DNA of 64,000 nt from Incurvaria masculella (Eukaryota > Arthropoda > Insecta > Lepidoptera > Incurvariidae): positions 23,082,001-23,146,000 of the forward strand of contig OX335647.2 of the NCBI GenBank assembly GCA_946894095.1, read 5' to 3'. The first letter of the stretch is position 1. Each line of letters begins with the position of its first letter. The notes under the pieces are model-generated. The model was given only the letters and a program-made list of their open reading frames with translations, was not told the origin of the DNA and ran no database searches. Both the position numbers and the translations under genes were made by a program. This document shows positions 32,131 through 42,413 of the stretch, one piece after another.

Positions 32131-32412
32131 CAGGCTCTTGGCTCAGGGGCGCGTGGACTTACTAATATTGATAATTGCATTTCGTTACTAATGCGATCTG
32201 TTTCATGGTTTGGAATCCATGTAAAACCGAAGGTCCTCTTCGACATAGAGTTAAGCCTGCTCGGGTTGGGAACATCACAAAACATTTTCCTAGTCTTCCA
32301 TCCAGTAGCCGTGCTTATAAAGGGAAGGTCCTGTCATATCACCTGAATCCTTGTATTGGGCTAATAGCATAAAGGTAATTACGTGGTATTGGCCATCGAT
32401 ACCAGTTTTACA
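32131..32412 (+). mobile_element. tRNA-headed SINE, older copy
   Basis: Left part has a degenerate A-box region (TTGGCTCAGGGGCGCGTGG). Then come GCATTTCGTTACTAATGCG, GGTTTGGAATCCATGTAAAAC, GTGCTTATAAAGGGAAGGTCC and GTGGTATTGGCCATCGATACCAG of the shared body. The B-box segment is lost and there is no clear A tail. Confidence 0.7.
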
Positions 32413-32417
32413 AACTT

Positions 32418-32680
32418 CTTGTGGTTTTACTTCTTCAACCTGTCAAAATCAAAGTCGGACTAACGATTTGTATGAAAACGTGGAGACGGCGTAGACGGTA
32501 ACGTCAAGGTATTCACAGCGAAGATGGGTATGCTGTCAAATCAAACTCGAACTCGCAAATGTTAGCTCGCTTAACACGCACTGTCCACGCTTTCATTCTA
32601 ATTCGTCAATACATTTGAAAAACGCCAGTCGATCGGTTTAGGTCGAACGCCAATTTAGTTGAAAAGTCTGACTAAGTGCT
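32418..32680 (+). mobile_element. MITE family I, copy 2
   Basis: Matches 11582-11795 through TTCAACCTGTCAAAATCAAAG, GGCGTAGAC, GCTGTCAAATCAAACTCG, CGCAAATGTTAGCTCG and CGCCAATTTAGTTG. The left TIR is absent and the right end is degenerate. Confidence 0.65.
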
Positions 32681-32875
32681 CTGAGATCAGAAATAACATT
32701 TTCCGGGTTTTCCCTACAGCTCCATATAGCATTGCATTACAAGGATGGCACTTTGCCCCCATGTGGTGTGTTAGCCCAATGCCATGAAATGCATCACAAA
32801 GTCCAAAACCCATACCGTCCAAAACTCTAATGAATATGGATGTTTTGCAATTAGGTTCGGTTAGTTTAAGTTAGG

Positions 32876-33085
32876 TTAGGTTATCCCAAGGAGTGTGACA
32901 TTTATGCATGTATAATCGACCGTGAAGCAAGGACACATTAATTAAAGAAAGATCCCTGTTAAAAGAACTACTTTACGAATATACTGCAAGGCTGAGCCCG
33001 AACCAGCAAAACATACCATTGCGGGTATGGCGTCCAACCAATTTAACCACCTGCTGTATACCCATAATTTGGAATAATCCTAGAG
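32876..33085 (-). repeat. Repeat family K, copy 2
   Basis: Reverse complement of the repeat at 95-285, including the ACAGCAGGTGG, TTTGCTGGTTC and TTGCTTCACGGTCGATTA blocks. Moderately diverged. Confidence 0.65.
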
Positions 33086-33654
33086 TCCTTCTCCAAACAA
33101 GCAACATACATGCTTAGTACGAAAAAGTATATTTACTTAGGTTAGGTTATATTAGATTTTATGCTTTTTATAATACACACGAAAAATACATACTTTTGGA
33201 TGTTCTGAGTTTTGGACTTTATGAAGGCGACCCCGCCATGGCAGTAGGCGGTCCAGTTACATGAAAAGACTTCCGATGTAATTAACGAACGGAAAATGTA
33301 CTAATGGGTTCCTTTTGTGACGAAGGCCGATACGCTGCGCCAGGTGCCGCGCTGCGACCGCAAGGCGCAGCGAGCCTTGAACTTAGCCGACCCGACTGCG
33401 CGAGAACCTTTCAAAAGCTTTCAAAAGCGCTGCTTTGTGCTTTACTGGCAACACGCACGCACGGATTAGAACTAGTGCATTTATACATTTGTGCATCTTT
33501 TCATTGGTTTGTTTACGTTTTTTATTTTATTTATTTGTTTATGTATTTATGATTGGAGGAAAACAAACGCTGACAATAACACACAGTTACGAAGAAATAA
33601 TTGGTTACAAGTATAAAGATCTGACGAGATAAAGATCTTCTCTGAGAAGACAAC
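33086..33654. other. No gene seen
   Basis: A GC-richer patch at 33300-33430 and short direct duplications (CTTTCAAAAGCTTTCAAAAG near 33410) in otherwise AT-rich DNA. No recognised feature. Confidence 0.35.
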
Positions 33655-34093
33655 AATAAAAGATAGTATTGTTCACTCAAAAAAGCTTAAGTGGAAATGG
33701 GCCGGACACTTATTAGGACTAAAGATGAAAGATGGACAAAAATGACCACAGAATGGTACCCACGATATGGAAAAAGGAGCGTAGGACGACAGAAAAAGAG
33801 ATGAGACGACGACATAGTTAAAATTGCTGGCAAAATATGGACAAGAAAGGCAAAAGAGAGAAAACAATGGGAAGAAATAGGGGGAGGCCTTCACCCTGCA
33901 GTGGGGAGCACAGTTATTTAAAAAATGATGTAGACTTTACTAATATTTAGGACTTAAGTTTTAAGATTAAGAGGAAATATCTATTCACAGCTTTTTTTTA
34001 TTTACACTAACACTTTAAAAATCACCACAATGTAATGATACCATCTGTGCTCATAAAATAAACGGCTTTATTATTATTATTATTATTATTATA
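33655..34093 (+). mobile_element. RTE-like LINE 3' end with (TTA)n tail
   Basis: Frames carrying frameshifts and a stop encode remnants typical of the reverse-transcriptase C-terminus of RTE-clade elements: LKWKWAGHLL, then GRQKKRWDDDIVKIAGKIW, then REQWEEIG. The conserved DNA GGAGGCCTTCACCCTGCAGTGG follows. After a short 3' UTR the element ends in ACGGC and a (TTA)n tract (34067-34093). Truncated on the left, dead. Confidence 0.8.
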
Positions 34094-34903
34094 AAGATCT
34101 GTCTTCAAAACTATCTCTTACTAAAACAAGAAAATGTATACATTTTGGTGGTGGCGTTATTTATAATAATAAAAAGTTTACCTGGAGATAGATAATTACA
34201 AAAAAGCAAGTGATGTGAGATGAATACTTTTGATTAAAACAGGAATTATTGGATGTTTCTGATTTGTTCATGAATGAAAACAGCAAGTCAAAAAATATGT
34301 CACAACCGACCACCACTGCGTTGTCATTATAAAGCTAAGTTAAAACAAACATTTGGCGCATGTCTCCGTTCTTGAATGTCTTGTTTCTAATTCAAGGAAC
34401 AATATTAATATCTTCTTAATCGTTCACGGAGATCGACGATTTTATGTTACTAGTGGTGTTCTAAATATGTACTCAAGATTGAAAGATCTCTTACAGAGCA
34501 CGAGAATAATGGAAGAAATTGTTAATTTTTGTCACACAACGTAACTTGTGGCAATTACAAACGAATAGAACACACATAAATCTCACGACACCGTTGGCAC
34601 TTTCTTCCGGCACGCTGTTAAATTTTGAACTCGATTATGCGGGCTAGAGAAAAGAGAAAACGGGCAACAAAGAAGGCGCTGTCAAATTTGTGAGGCTTGA
34701 ACTCCATTGTTTACGACGACAATGCAACCACCAAAAATGTAATAAAACGTCTGCTCTATAAACAATGTGGAAACAGCCCTAATTGGTCATGATACAATCA
34801 TAGTATGCACAAATATCCTGTGTTTTCCTTATATCAAAAACATGAAATAGGTTATTAACACAAACAAGAACCAATATATTCTATACCGTAAGCAGTGGCA
34901 AAC
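34094..34903. other. No gene seen
   Basis: AT-rich unique sequence without a recognised repeat or coding signal. Confidence 0.4.
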
Positions 34904-35068
34904 TAAGCCCCGATTGCACGAAGAGGCGGCCGAGTTAATCAATATTCAAACAGGTAATTTTTAGTGAACCTTATGGAGTTCCTTCCATACTCTCCATACA
35001 AAGTGACGTGTTTAATCGTACGTTGACGTTGATTTTGATTCTTTCTTCTTTCGTACACTCGGCCCTTA
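34904..35068 (+). mobile_element. Hairpin MITE family F, copy 1
   Basis: About 165 bp from TAAGCCCCGATTGCACGAAG to TCGTACACTCGGCCCTTA, imperfect inverted ends of the form AGGGCCGAGTGCACGAA. Inside lie GGTAATTTTTAGTGAAC and AAAGTGACGTGTTTAA, remnants of a second nested inverted repeat. Other copies: 38061, 42575, 60659, 62477. Confidence 0.7.
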
Positions 35069-35377
35069 GACTAAGACGACGTTGAAAATATTACCAGCCG
35101 AGTGTCTTGCCAGTTCTTCTTCGCTGGGATTGCTTAACTGGCTAATGAAAAAATATGAGAAATCCGAGTGCAGTGTACTGCCAATGGATGATGAATAAAC
35201 AATAAACGTCTCAACAAATTCTCCAGTTTTACATACATCATACTACAGCTCCTATAGTTAGTAAGAAAGGAGGCCTCTAGTACCACGGCCACGCGCCCTA
35301 GGGTTCAACTAGAACTAAACCGCACCGATTTTCGCGAGACTTCGCGCCATTTTAATAGCACCAAATAGTTTGTGAGT

Positions 35378-35500
35378 GGAAATGGATGGCTAATATAATA
35401 CCCGCTGTCATGATATTAATCTAACACACCTCATGTGAACCAGGCGCATTTCCATAGAGATTCTTGTATTGCACGGCTACATTGAACACAAATAGGTCCA
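35378..35500 (-). mobile_element. SINE body fragment
   Basis: Contains GGATGGCTAATA, GATATTAATCTAACACACC and GCACGGCTACATTGAACA of the shared SINE body 3' half. Truncated and diverged. Confidence 0.6.
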
Positions 35501-35934
35501 TAGGAGATAATTTGTGCAAACATATTCAACTCTTTATCATTGCTGAATTATCCGATTATTGTAACGGTTTCTTGGTTTGGATGCGTGTATTCTCTACCGA
35601 ACAATTAAAATATTACGTTTAGCAGTGCGAGAGTTTCGCGCATGCTCGTTATACCTATTAAAGATGCGCGGAAACGATGCACAGTGCAGGTGGGTTACCT
35701 CTGCATATTATGCCGTCGCAAATCACTCTAGCAGTCGGAAGAGATCTGCTCGGAGGTTTGTCTTGTTTGACTACCTCGATCTTTCTTCCTGGCGCTCAGT
35801 AGATGGGACTTTCTCGCGATCTTCCATCCGACATCGTTTGCATCGAAATATTTCTGATTATAAGCGAGTGAGGTCGGTGTGGCTGGTCTTGTATTATTTT
35901 AATCGTGTCGTACGGCGTGGTCCTCAACCATAGA

Positions 35935-36105
35935 AGAAAAAAGGCAGGATAAATGTCATGTGACGTAGCCAGTTCCCACTCACACAATCCCCTCCAATAC
36001 GTCTCCGAATTTAATTGCGTGTGGCATGCACGTTTACGTTGGGTTAATCGTTTTAGAAAATTTGGGACAGCGGGTCTCATAGTCGGCGCACTAGACGGCA
36101 CATTT
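35935..36105 (-). repeat. Repeat family C, copy 3
   Basis: Reverse complement matches 29437-29625: GCCGTCTAGTGCGCCGACTA, GAGACCCGCTGTC, GAGACGTATTGGAG and GGGAACTGG occur in order. A 141-codon frame (35953-36378) spans the repeat and flanking DNA without recognisable protein features. Confidence 0.6.
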
Positions 36106-36452
36106 TCCTATTTCGATCTAAGCCCTCAACTAATAGGCGCCCCAAAACCTTGCCAACCGACCATTGCTTTTCACATTACTTTTAAAGGACCCCAGGATGT
36201 AGTTTGGGGGAAATACTTTGGCAGGGAGTGCATTCCACGATTTACAAAGCCTATAAATTCAGGATCTGCAAGATCGGTAGGTTTTATAGAAGGAACCCCA
36301 ATCACCGTTTGTTGCACGTTTAGCGATGGTAGAATGTGGGGACGGGTAGTCGATGGTAGTACCACCAATCGTGCCTAAAATGAGACGTTCAAAACCATCA
36401 CTACCACCACGCCCATTTTCACCGCCTCCAGCTACCAAAATCCCAGAGTTAT

Positions 36453-36479
36453 CTTTCGGTTACGCCATGTAACCGAAAG
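36453..36479. other. Perfect 11-bp hairpin, 5-nt loop
   Basis: CTTTCGGTTAC (36453-36463), loop GCCAT, GTAACCGAAAG (36469-36479). The stem can extend past one T:T mismatch with TTA/TAA. A strong cruciform or RNA hairpin candidate. Confidence 0.75.
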
Positions 36480-36542
36480 TTAACCATAGGATTTCAGCTA
36501 GCTGGGGGTAGTGAAATCAGGGGTTAAACGTACGCGCCAATC

Positions 36543-36645
36543 TAAAACATAGTCGCAGACATTTTGAAGCTGATGGAATTGTGTTGATGGGAACTGATTA
36601 GCGAACGCATTGGAACACATTTGCGCGCTGTGGCGATGTTTGCAC
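36543..36645 (+). repeat. Repeat family C, copy 4
   Basis: AGTCGCAGACATTTTGAAG, GATGGGAACTGATTAG and ATTTGCGCGCTGTGGCGATG show the order of blocks that the SINE at 9336 interrupts in copy 1. Confidence 0.6.
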
Positions 36646-36724
36646 TGTGTGCCATACGAGGCGCGGCCGGCTCACCACACGTTTATATTCGCAGTTTTTC
36701 CATACGTCGGCAGGGATCGTCGAC

Positions 36725-37137
36725 TTTTTAACCGACTTCACAAAAGGAGACGGTTCTATAATCGACTTTTTACTTAAAATGTATTGTATGTGTCCGCTGA
36801 GTGAGTCTGATTGAATTTAGAATTCAAATCAGACATGCTGCCGGGCTTGGAAAGTGCTCTATTGGCGTCTCGAACATCCGACAGTGAAATTGCTTTTGTC
36901 GTGCTCTCAAAGTTAAATTATTCTCGGAGCATCTCGGCGGGAACGCTTTCAATATTATCTTATTCTTTTTCTCAAACGCACCAACTGCTCGCTTTGCTTT
37001 ATAACACTGACTCATTATTCAGTCACGCCGGCACTGGGATGGTTTTTAACCGACTTCAAAAAAGGAGGAGGTTATCAATTCGTCTGTATGTTTTGTTTTT
37101 TGTTGTTTTTTCTTTGAAGTCGGTTATTTTTTGGTTA
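36725..37137. repeat. ACCGACTTC foldback repeat, one partial and one complete copy
   Basis: A partial copy at 36725-36765 (AACCGACTTCACAAAAGGAG) is followed by a complete ~95-bp copy at 37043-37137. The complete copy starts AACCGACTTCAAAAAAGGAG and ends TTTGAAGTCGGTT, so its ends are inverted. This small element is one of the commonest repeats in moth and butterfly genomes. Confidence 0.75.
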
Positions 37138-37138
37138 A

Positions 37139-37795
37139 TTTTTTTTTATCTAACTGGACATGGATGGCTAATACCACACCCCAAGCCCAACAGACCGTAT
37201 TTCCGAAGGAATTAGGTGCCATGCCAGGACATTCCCTTTGGCATAGCTTTTTTTTTTATGTGACTGGACATGGATGGCTAATACCACAACCTTCTGTCAT
37301 GGTACTAGCCCAACACACCACATGGGAACTAGGTGCCATGCCAGGACCTTCCTTATATTGCACGGCCACATTGAACTGGATGGAAAACACGGACAATTTT
37401 CATTGCCGCTTCGACCATCGTTCATCCAATGCGGTGGTACCAACCCGGGCGGGATTAACCGTACCACCTAGTAAGTAAGGAAGGGGACCTACAGTTTAAC
37501 GTGGAATCCGAACCACGGCCAGCCTCTCTCAACGGTCGAATGGTCACCCATCCAAGACCAGACCGGACCCAGCGTTGCTTAACTTCGGAGAGCGATCGCC
37601 GAAGTGTCGCGCCACTGGGCCACTGAGGCTGACGTTGAACTAAATGAAAAACTCGGATAACGTTTCATTGCCGTTTCGACCGTCTTTTAATCCAATGTAC
37701 CCTACAAACTACAAGGAAAAGGGGACTTGCAGTTTTCATGGATTTCGAACCATGGAACAGCTCTCATTCGTGAGGAAATGCTCTTAGGCAATTAA
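37139..37795 (-). mobile_element. tRNA-type SINE, interrupted by a younger SINE
   Basis: The 3' half lies at 37139-37247 (T-run tail, TAACTGGACATGGATGGC, TTCCGAAGGAATTAGGTGCC, the variant typical of the tRNA-headed type). It resumes at 37634-37795 with TTGAACTAAATGAAAA, TTTCATTGCCGTTTCGACC and TTTCATGGATTTCGAACCATG. The interruption is the 5S-headed SINE at 37248-37633. Head truncated. Confidence 0.8.
37248..37633 (-). mobile_element. 5S/tRNA-headed SINE, full-length, nested
   Basis: Complete young copy with T-run tail at 37248-37257, shared body, 5S boxes (GGTCACCCATCCAAG, CGTTGCTTAACTTCGG on the plus strand) and the tRNA-like A-box end CGCGCCACTGGGCCACTGAG. Inserted inside the older tRNA-type SINE. 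Confidence 0.9.
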
Positions 37796-37875
37796 AGTCT
37801 GGTTCTGTGCAGAAATGTATTCTTGGGGCTGAAAAATAGGTGGTAGGAAAATAGGAGGAAAATATTCGTAATGTA

Positions 37876-37965
37876 GTTCTTTTTACAGGGATCTTTCTTT
37901 AATTAATGTGTGCTTGCTTCACGGTCGATTATACATTCATACATACACATTACATAGGAGGCTGC
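37876..37965 (+). repeat. Repeat family K, copy 3 (truncated)
   Basis: GTTCTTTTTACAGGGATC, TTTAATTAATGTGTGCTTGC and TTCACGGTCGATTATACAT match the core of the copies at 95 and 32876. Confidence 0.6.
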
Positions 37966-38060
37966 TTTAAAAAACACGCCCGATAAAATTCTTCGGAAAA
38001 TCATTGGATCTGACAATATTACGCAGAGAAATTGAAGCGATGGCTATCTCGTGTTGATTC

Positions 38061-38446
38061 TTAGGGCCGAGTGCACGAAAGAACAAAAAATCAAAATCAA
38101 CGTCAAAGTATGATCAAACACGTCACTTTGTGTGAACAGTATGGAAGGAACTGTATGAGGATCACTAAAAGTGACGTGTTTGAACATTGTTTAACTCGGC
38201 CGTCTCTTCGTGCAACCGGCAGTGCGATTACGAAGCGCGACATGAGGTGTAGGTGCCGCACCTACCCCAAATTGACAGCAAACGGACGGCTTTCGATTAC
38301 AAAATATGTCAGTTTTGGGTACTAACCGCACTTAATTTCGCACTTCGTAATCGCACTGCGGTTACTTCCATATCGTTATCGCAATTTAGCTGTTAAATAC
38401 AACCAACCTCCCCCGTTTCGTGCTGCGTAATCGCACTGCCGGGCTT
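38061..38446 (+). mobile_element. Hairpin MITE family F, copy 2, split by another MITE
   Basis: Starts TTAGGGCCGAGTGCACGAAA and contains CACGTCACTTT ... AAAGTGACGTG. It is interrupted at GTGCAAC (38216) and resumes as GGGCTTA at 38442. Comparison with the uninterrupted copy at 42575-42726 (GTGCAATTGGGGCTTA) confirms the split. Confidence 0.75.
38217..38441. mobile_element. MITE with CGGCAGTGCGATTACG ends, inserted in family F copy
   Basis: 225 bp with ends CGGCAGTGCGATTACG and CGTAATCGCACTGCCG. A third, inward copy of the end (CTTCGTAATCGCACTGCGG) lies at 38343-38361. A small hairpin GTAGGTG-CCG-CACCTAC sits at 38249-38265. Non-coding. Confidence 0.75.
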
Positions 38447-38490
38447 AGTTGTAATCATGACAGCCTAGGTGCTGAAAATGAGTCGTATTC

Positions 38491-39110
38491 ACTACGTATA
38501 ATATTCACAACGTATAATCTTATTTTTTTCCAAAAAATTAAAACCATGCATAACGTATAATAGTCACAACGTATAATGTTATACGTTGTGCATGAGTTTA
38601 AAAATAAAATAAACTCTTTGCATCATGCAGAACGTATAATAGTCACAACGTATAATATTCCTAACATGAATTCACAAAAAAAGAAAACCATGCAGAACGT
38701 ATAATATGCCAAGAAGCACTGCATAAAGCGCCCTAACAACGATACATTTAAGGCTGAAATTGCTACGAATCGATATCTGTTGAAGAGTAACAATTTGCTA
38801 CAACGCTAATTGAGACGGTCGAAAAGTCGCGTGCGAGTATAATCTTTAATCTTATATCGATTAGGGCGCTTATCGTATGAAATATTTTAGGATTATATGA
38901 TATGCATGGTTTTCTTTTTTTGTTAAATAAAGATCACAACATTATACGTTGTGACTATTATACGTTATGCATGGAGAAATAAGTAATTAAATGTTTTGGA
39001 CTTCTTCATGCACTACGTATAAGATTATACGATCTGCCGATTATACGTTGTGCATGGTTTTAAAATTTTGTTAAAATATGACATTATACGATCTGCATAT
39101 TATACGTTAT
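38491..39110. mobile_element. Large foldback element with paired ACGTATAAT boxes
   Basis: Arms 38491-38736 and 38861-39110 are inverted, with a 124-bp loop. The left arm carries seven ACGTATAAT boxes at 38494, 38510, 38553, 38569, 38632, 38648 and 38697. The right arm carries their inverted partners at 39099, 39083, 39040, 39024, 38957, 38941 and 38892. Some partners vary (ATTATACGA; the innermost is ATTATATGA). Boxes come in pairs exactly 16 bp apart except the single innermost one. The register is conserved: left start plus right end is 77601 for the outer four and 77597 for the inner three. A perfect 12-bp palindrome, CACAACGTATAA-TG-TTATACGTTGTG, lies at 38565-38590. The arms end at GCGCCCTAA / TTAGGGCGC. 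No ORF. Class unknown; the boxes resemble repeated binding sites near transposon ends. Confidence 0.85.
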
Positions 39111-40035
39111 GCCGTTCCCCCCTGAAAATTACTTACCAATAAAATTTTACAGAAAGTTTTGAAAACATATACAAAAATCAAATTAGCCACGAAGAAATCA
39201 AATAACCGTTGCAAGTTGATTACAAATAATATTGTTAGCTTGGATAAAAAAACAGTCTAGTCAAGTCATAACTCGTACTCTGATTCAATTACGATCTTTT
39301 TGCGAGGAAAAATGTAATATCTCCACCGGTACTAGGAAATCAGACAAGCCTGAGCTGACCAGGAGTAGAGCGTGTGCTGACTGCAGACTGCTATAAAATT
39401 ACTTACAAAACCGTGGTTATTATATCTAAACACATTTCTAGTACATGGCTTAACAATTTTTTGCTAAAGCAATAACACACAGGTCAATTCATAAAAAAAA
39501 TTCACTGCAGTGAATAGCCATATGGCATTTATTTACATTGTTCTAAAATTAATGTTTGGGTTGATTTTACACTAGGTATTTTCGGTACAAAGTCGCGCAA
39601 AAATTCGTTTCCAGATTTGTCTTTTCCAAAATAGAAATATTGTACTGCAAACTAAAAAGTTCAATTATATTGTACGTAAACTTCCTTGTAAATTGGTCCG
39701 AAAATTCATACAAACATATTCATTATTTCATTTGTTTTATGGGCATAGTTTGCAGCCACTCTGAAAGCTCGAAAGTCCATGGGCGTCGTGGGACACCTCT
39801 TACCTCACCTCTTACGCTTATTACACACATTACACTATTTGAACCTAACCTTATTTTAAATCACTCTAGTGCCACCCACTGCAGGGCTTAAGCCTCTCTC
39901 AACCTTACAGGTTTTGAGGTTGTGGTCATTTTTTCCTCCCTGGGTGACCTACCTTATCAGGGAGTAGATAATTGTAGTATAATTTAACATAAACCTTAAT
40001 CACGCTCAACATAAACAAATTTTGAGGCCATCGCC
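39111..40035. other. No gene; short RTE-like relic
   Basis: AT-rich. CCACCCACTGCAGGGCTTAAG at about 39870-39892 resembles, on the minus strand, the conserved 3' end of RTE-like elements (compare GGCCTTCACCCTGCAGTGG at 33883). Nothing else recognised. Confidence 0.45.
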
Positions 40036-40585
40036 TTAAGGTGGCCCAACCCGGCGGGCCCAACTCATTTGCGGGCACGGTACAAAACCGTGCTGTTGCG
40101 CTCTGGGACCTTCTCTGTTTCAAAGAATAAGACAGGCTCCGTGATGAGGAAGATGCAACATGTCCACAAAAAAGTCAATGTGTATAGTGTATGATTTGGT
40201 AAGATTTACGAAAATTTTAATTTCAAGACGACTTATAACTAAAAGTAAACCACGACCGCTGTAGTCAAAAATCTAACAAAAACCAAATAGATCATAAATC
40301 TTGATTAAATAAGCTATGTCTGATGACTAATCTTTTTACGATGTTCTTACTTTATCATTGCGTAATCAACCTCCAAAGTTATTGTATAAAACGCGCGAAA
40401 AATTCGAACTTTCGGACCTTATAACTTAGAAACCAAACACAATTTTACAATGCCAATGGTCATCAGACATCTAGTTCGATCAAATAAAGCTATTTTGAGC
40501 AAAATTTTGGATCTCTGACAATAAATATTGGCGTGATCTTCTTTCCCCTTTTGTATGGGGAGATGAGCGGGTTGGGCCACCTTAA
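40036..40585 (-). mobile_element. TTAA-flanked MITE family A, copy 6
   Basis: Full-length (550 bp), reverse orientation, TTAA at both ends. Only 87 bp separate it from the SINE at 40673, after which copy 7 follows directly in the same orientation. Confidence 0.85.
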
Positions 40586-40672
40586 GCCAATGTATTAAAT
40601 TCAAACTAAAGTTGGACTATTTAAAACAAAAACAAAAAAAATTGCTTTACAATGCAGGGAGTAGAAACTTGG

Positions 40673-41044
40673 TTTTTTCTTATGTGACTGGACATGGATG
40701 GCTAATACCACACCATTCTGTCATGGTATTAGCCCAACACACCACATGGGAGCTAGGTGCCATGCCAGGACCTTCCTTATATTGCACGGCTACATTGAAC
40801 TGGATGGAAAACACGGATAATTTTCATTGCCGCTTCGACCATCGTTCATCCAATGCGATGGTACCAACCCGGGCGGGATTAACCCTACCACCTAGTAAGT
40901 AAGGAAGGGGACCTACAGTTTAACGTGGAATCCGAACCACGGCCAGCCTCTTAACGGTCGAATGGTCACCCATCCAAGACCAGACCGGACCCAGCGTTGC
41001 TTAACTTCGGAGAGCGATCGCCGAAGTGTCGTGCCACTGAGCCA
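40673..41044 (-). mobile_element. 5S/tRNA-headed SINE, nearly full-length
   Basis: T-run tail at 40673, the shared body with a 4-bp deletion (CCTCTTAACGG for CCTCTCTCAACGG), and intact 5S boxes. It ends at GTGCCACTGAGCCA directly against the TTAA of the next MITE, so the last ~11 bp of the head are missing. Confidence 0.85.
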
Positions 41045-41593
41045 TTAAGGTGGCCCAACCCGGCGGGCCTAACTCATTCGCGGGCACGGCACAAAACAGT
41101 GCTGTTGCGCTCTGGGACCTTCTCTGTTTCAAAGAATAAGACAGGCTCCGTGATGAGGAAGATGCAACATGTCCACAAAAAAGACAATGTGCATAGTGTA
41201 CGATTTGGTAAGATTTACGAAAATTTTAATTTCAAAACGACTTATAGCTAAAAGTAAACCACGACCGCTGCAGAAAAAATTGAACAAAAACCAAATAGAT
41301 TATAAATCTTGATTAAATAAGCTATGTCTGATGACTAATCTTTTTAAGATGTTCTTACTTTATCATTGCGTAATCCACCTCTAAAGTTATTGTATAAAAC
41401 GCGCGAAAAATGCGAACTTTCGGACCTTATAACTTAGAAACCAAACACAATTTTACAATGCCAATGGTCATCAGACATCTAGTTCGATCAAATAAAGCTA
41501 TTTTGAGCAAAATTTTGGGTCTCTGACAAGAAATATGGGCGTGATCTTCTTTCCCCTTTTGTATGGGGAGATGAGCGGGATGGGCCACCTTAA
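41045..41593 (-). mobile_element. TTAA-flanked MITE family A, copy 7
   Basis: Full-length (549 bp), same orientation as copy 6 and very similar to it. It abuts the SINE on its left with no spacer. Confidence 0.85.
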
Positions 41594-41869
41594 GGTTACA
41601 TAATGCAGATTTGACTACGGTTAAATCGCGAAAAAATAACGAATAGCGGAACACAGCTAAGATACGTGCAACTCGTGTAAGGGACCATTGTAAATAAAAA
41701 TAAAAATTAAAGACTAAAATGGAAAAGATTATTTCAAAATGGTTTGTACGTTTAGAAAGACAGAGTGGAACTTACCAAGTCATATTCTTCGTGAAATCGA
41801 AGCACCAGATGAAAGAGCATTTAAGGACAGATGCAAATGCTGTAAAAACAAAAGTAGTGGCTAGGATGT

Positions 41870-41960
41870 GACCCGTACCGCATGGTGCTGTACCATCTCT
41901 GCCAAAACCTCCAGGGAAACGACGCCGTAGTCATACACATCCTTAAATAGCAATTTGGAG
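41870..41960. repeat. Repeat family D fragment
   Basis: Contains CATGGTGCTGTACCATCTCTGCC and CCTCCAGGGAAACGACG, related to 50837-50925 and, inverted, to 63055-63115. The GCGCTCTATCGTCTCTGCC-type motif is a widespread lepidopteran short repeat, often next to LINE or SINE tails. Confidence 0.5.
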
Positions 41961-41995
41961 CACATTGCACGCTAATAATAATGGTCGAGTTTGTG

Positions 41996-42413
41996 TTTTT
42001 TTTTTTTATGCGACCTGACATGGATGACTAATACCACACAACTACCGTTATGATATTAGCCCAATACACCACATTCCCGAAGGAATTAGGTGCCGTGCCA
42101 GGACCTTCACTTTATGAGCACGGCTACATTGAACTGGATGGAAAACACGGACAATTTTTCATTGCCGCTTCGACCATCTTTTCATCCAATGCGATGGTAC
42201 CAACCCGGGCGGGCTTAAACCCTACCACCTAGTAGGGGAAGGGGACCTACAGTTTTACATGGATTCCGAACCATGGAGCAGCTCGTATTCGTGACGAAAT
42301 GCACTTATCGAACTCTGAAAGAGAAAGACAGTTGCAACAGGTTCAAGTTGGTATTGAACCCGGGCCTCTGGTACGCTAGGCCAGTCCCCGCGCCACTAGG
42401 CTACGAGCCGCTC
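41996..42413 (-). mobile_element. tRNA-headed SINE, full-length
   Basis: On the minus strand: A box TAGCCTAGTGGCGCGGGG, B box GGGTTCAATACC, a linker with CTGTCTTTCTCTTTCAGAG, the shared body from ATGGTTCGGAATCCATG onward, and an A tail (T run at 41996-42008). Same body as the 5S-headed SINEs, but with the sub-variant TTCCTTCGGGAATGTGG and the GTCGCAT 3' end. Confidence 0.88.

Noticed and set aside
35953..36378. 141-codon plus-strand frame
   Set aside because: Begins inside repeat family C and shows no recognisable domain; no splice or promoter signal supports it.
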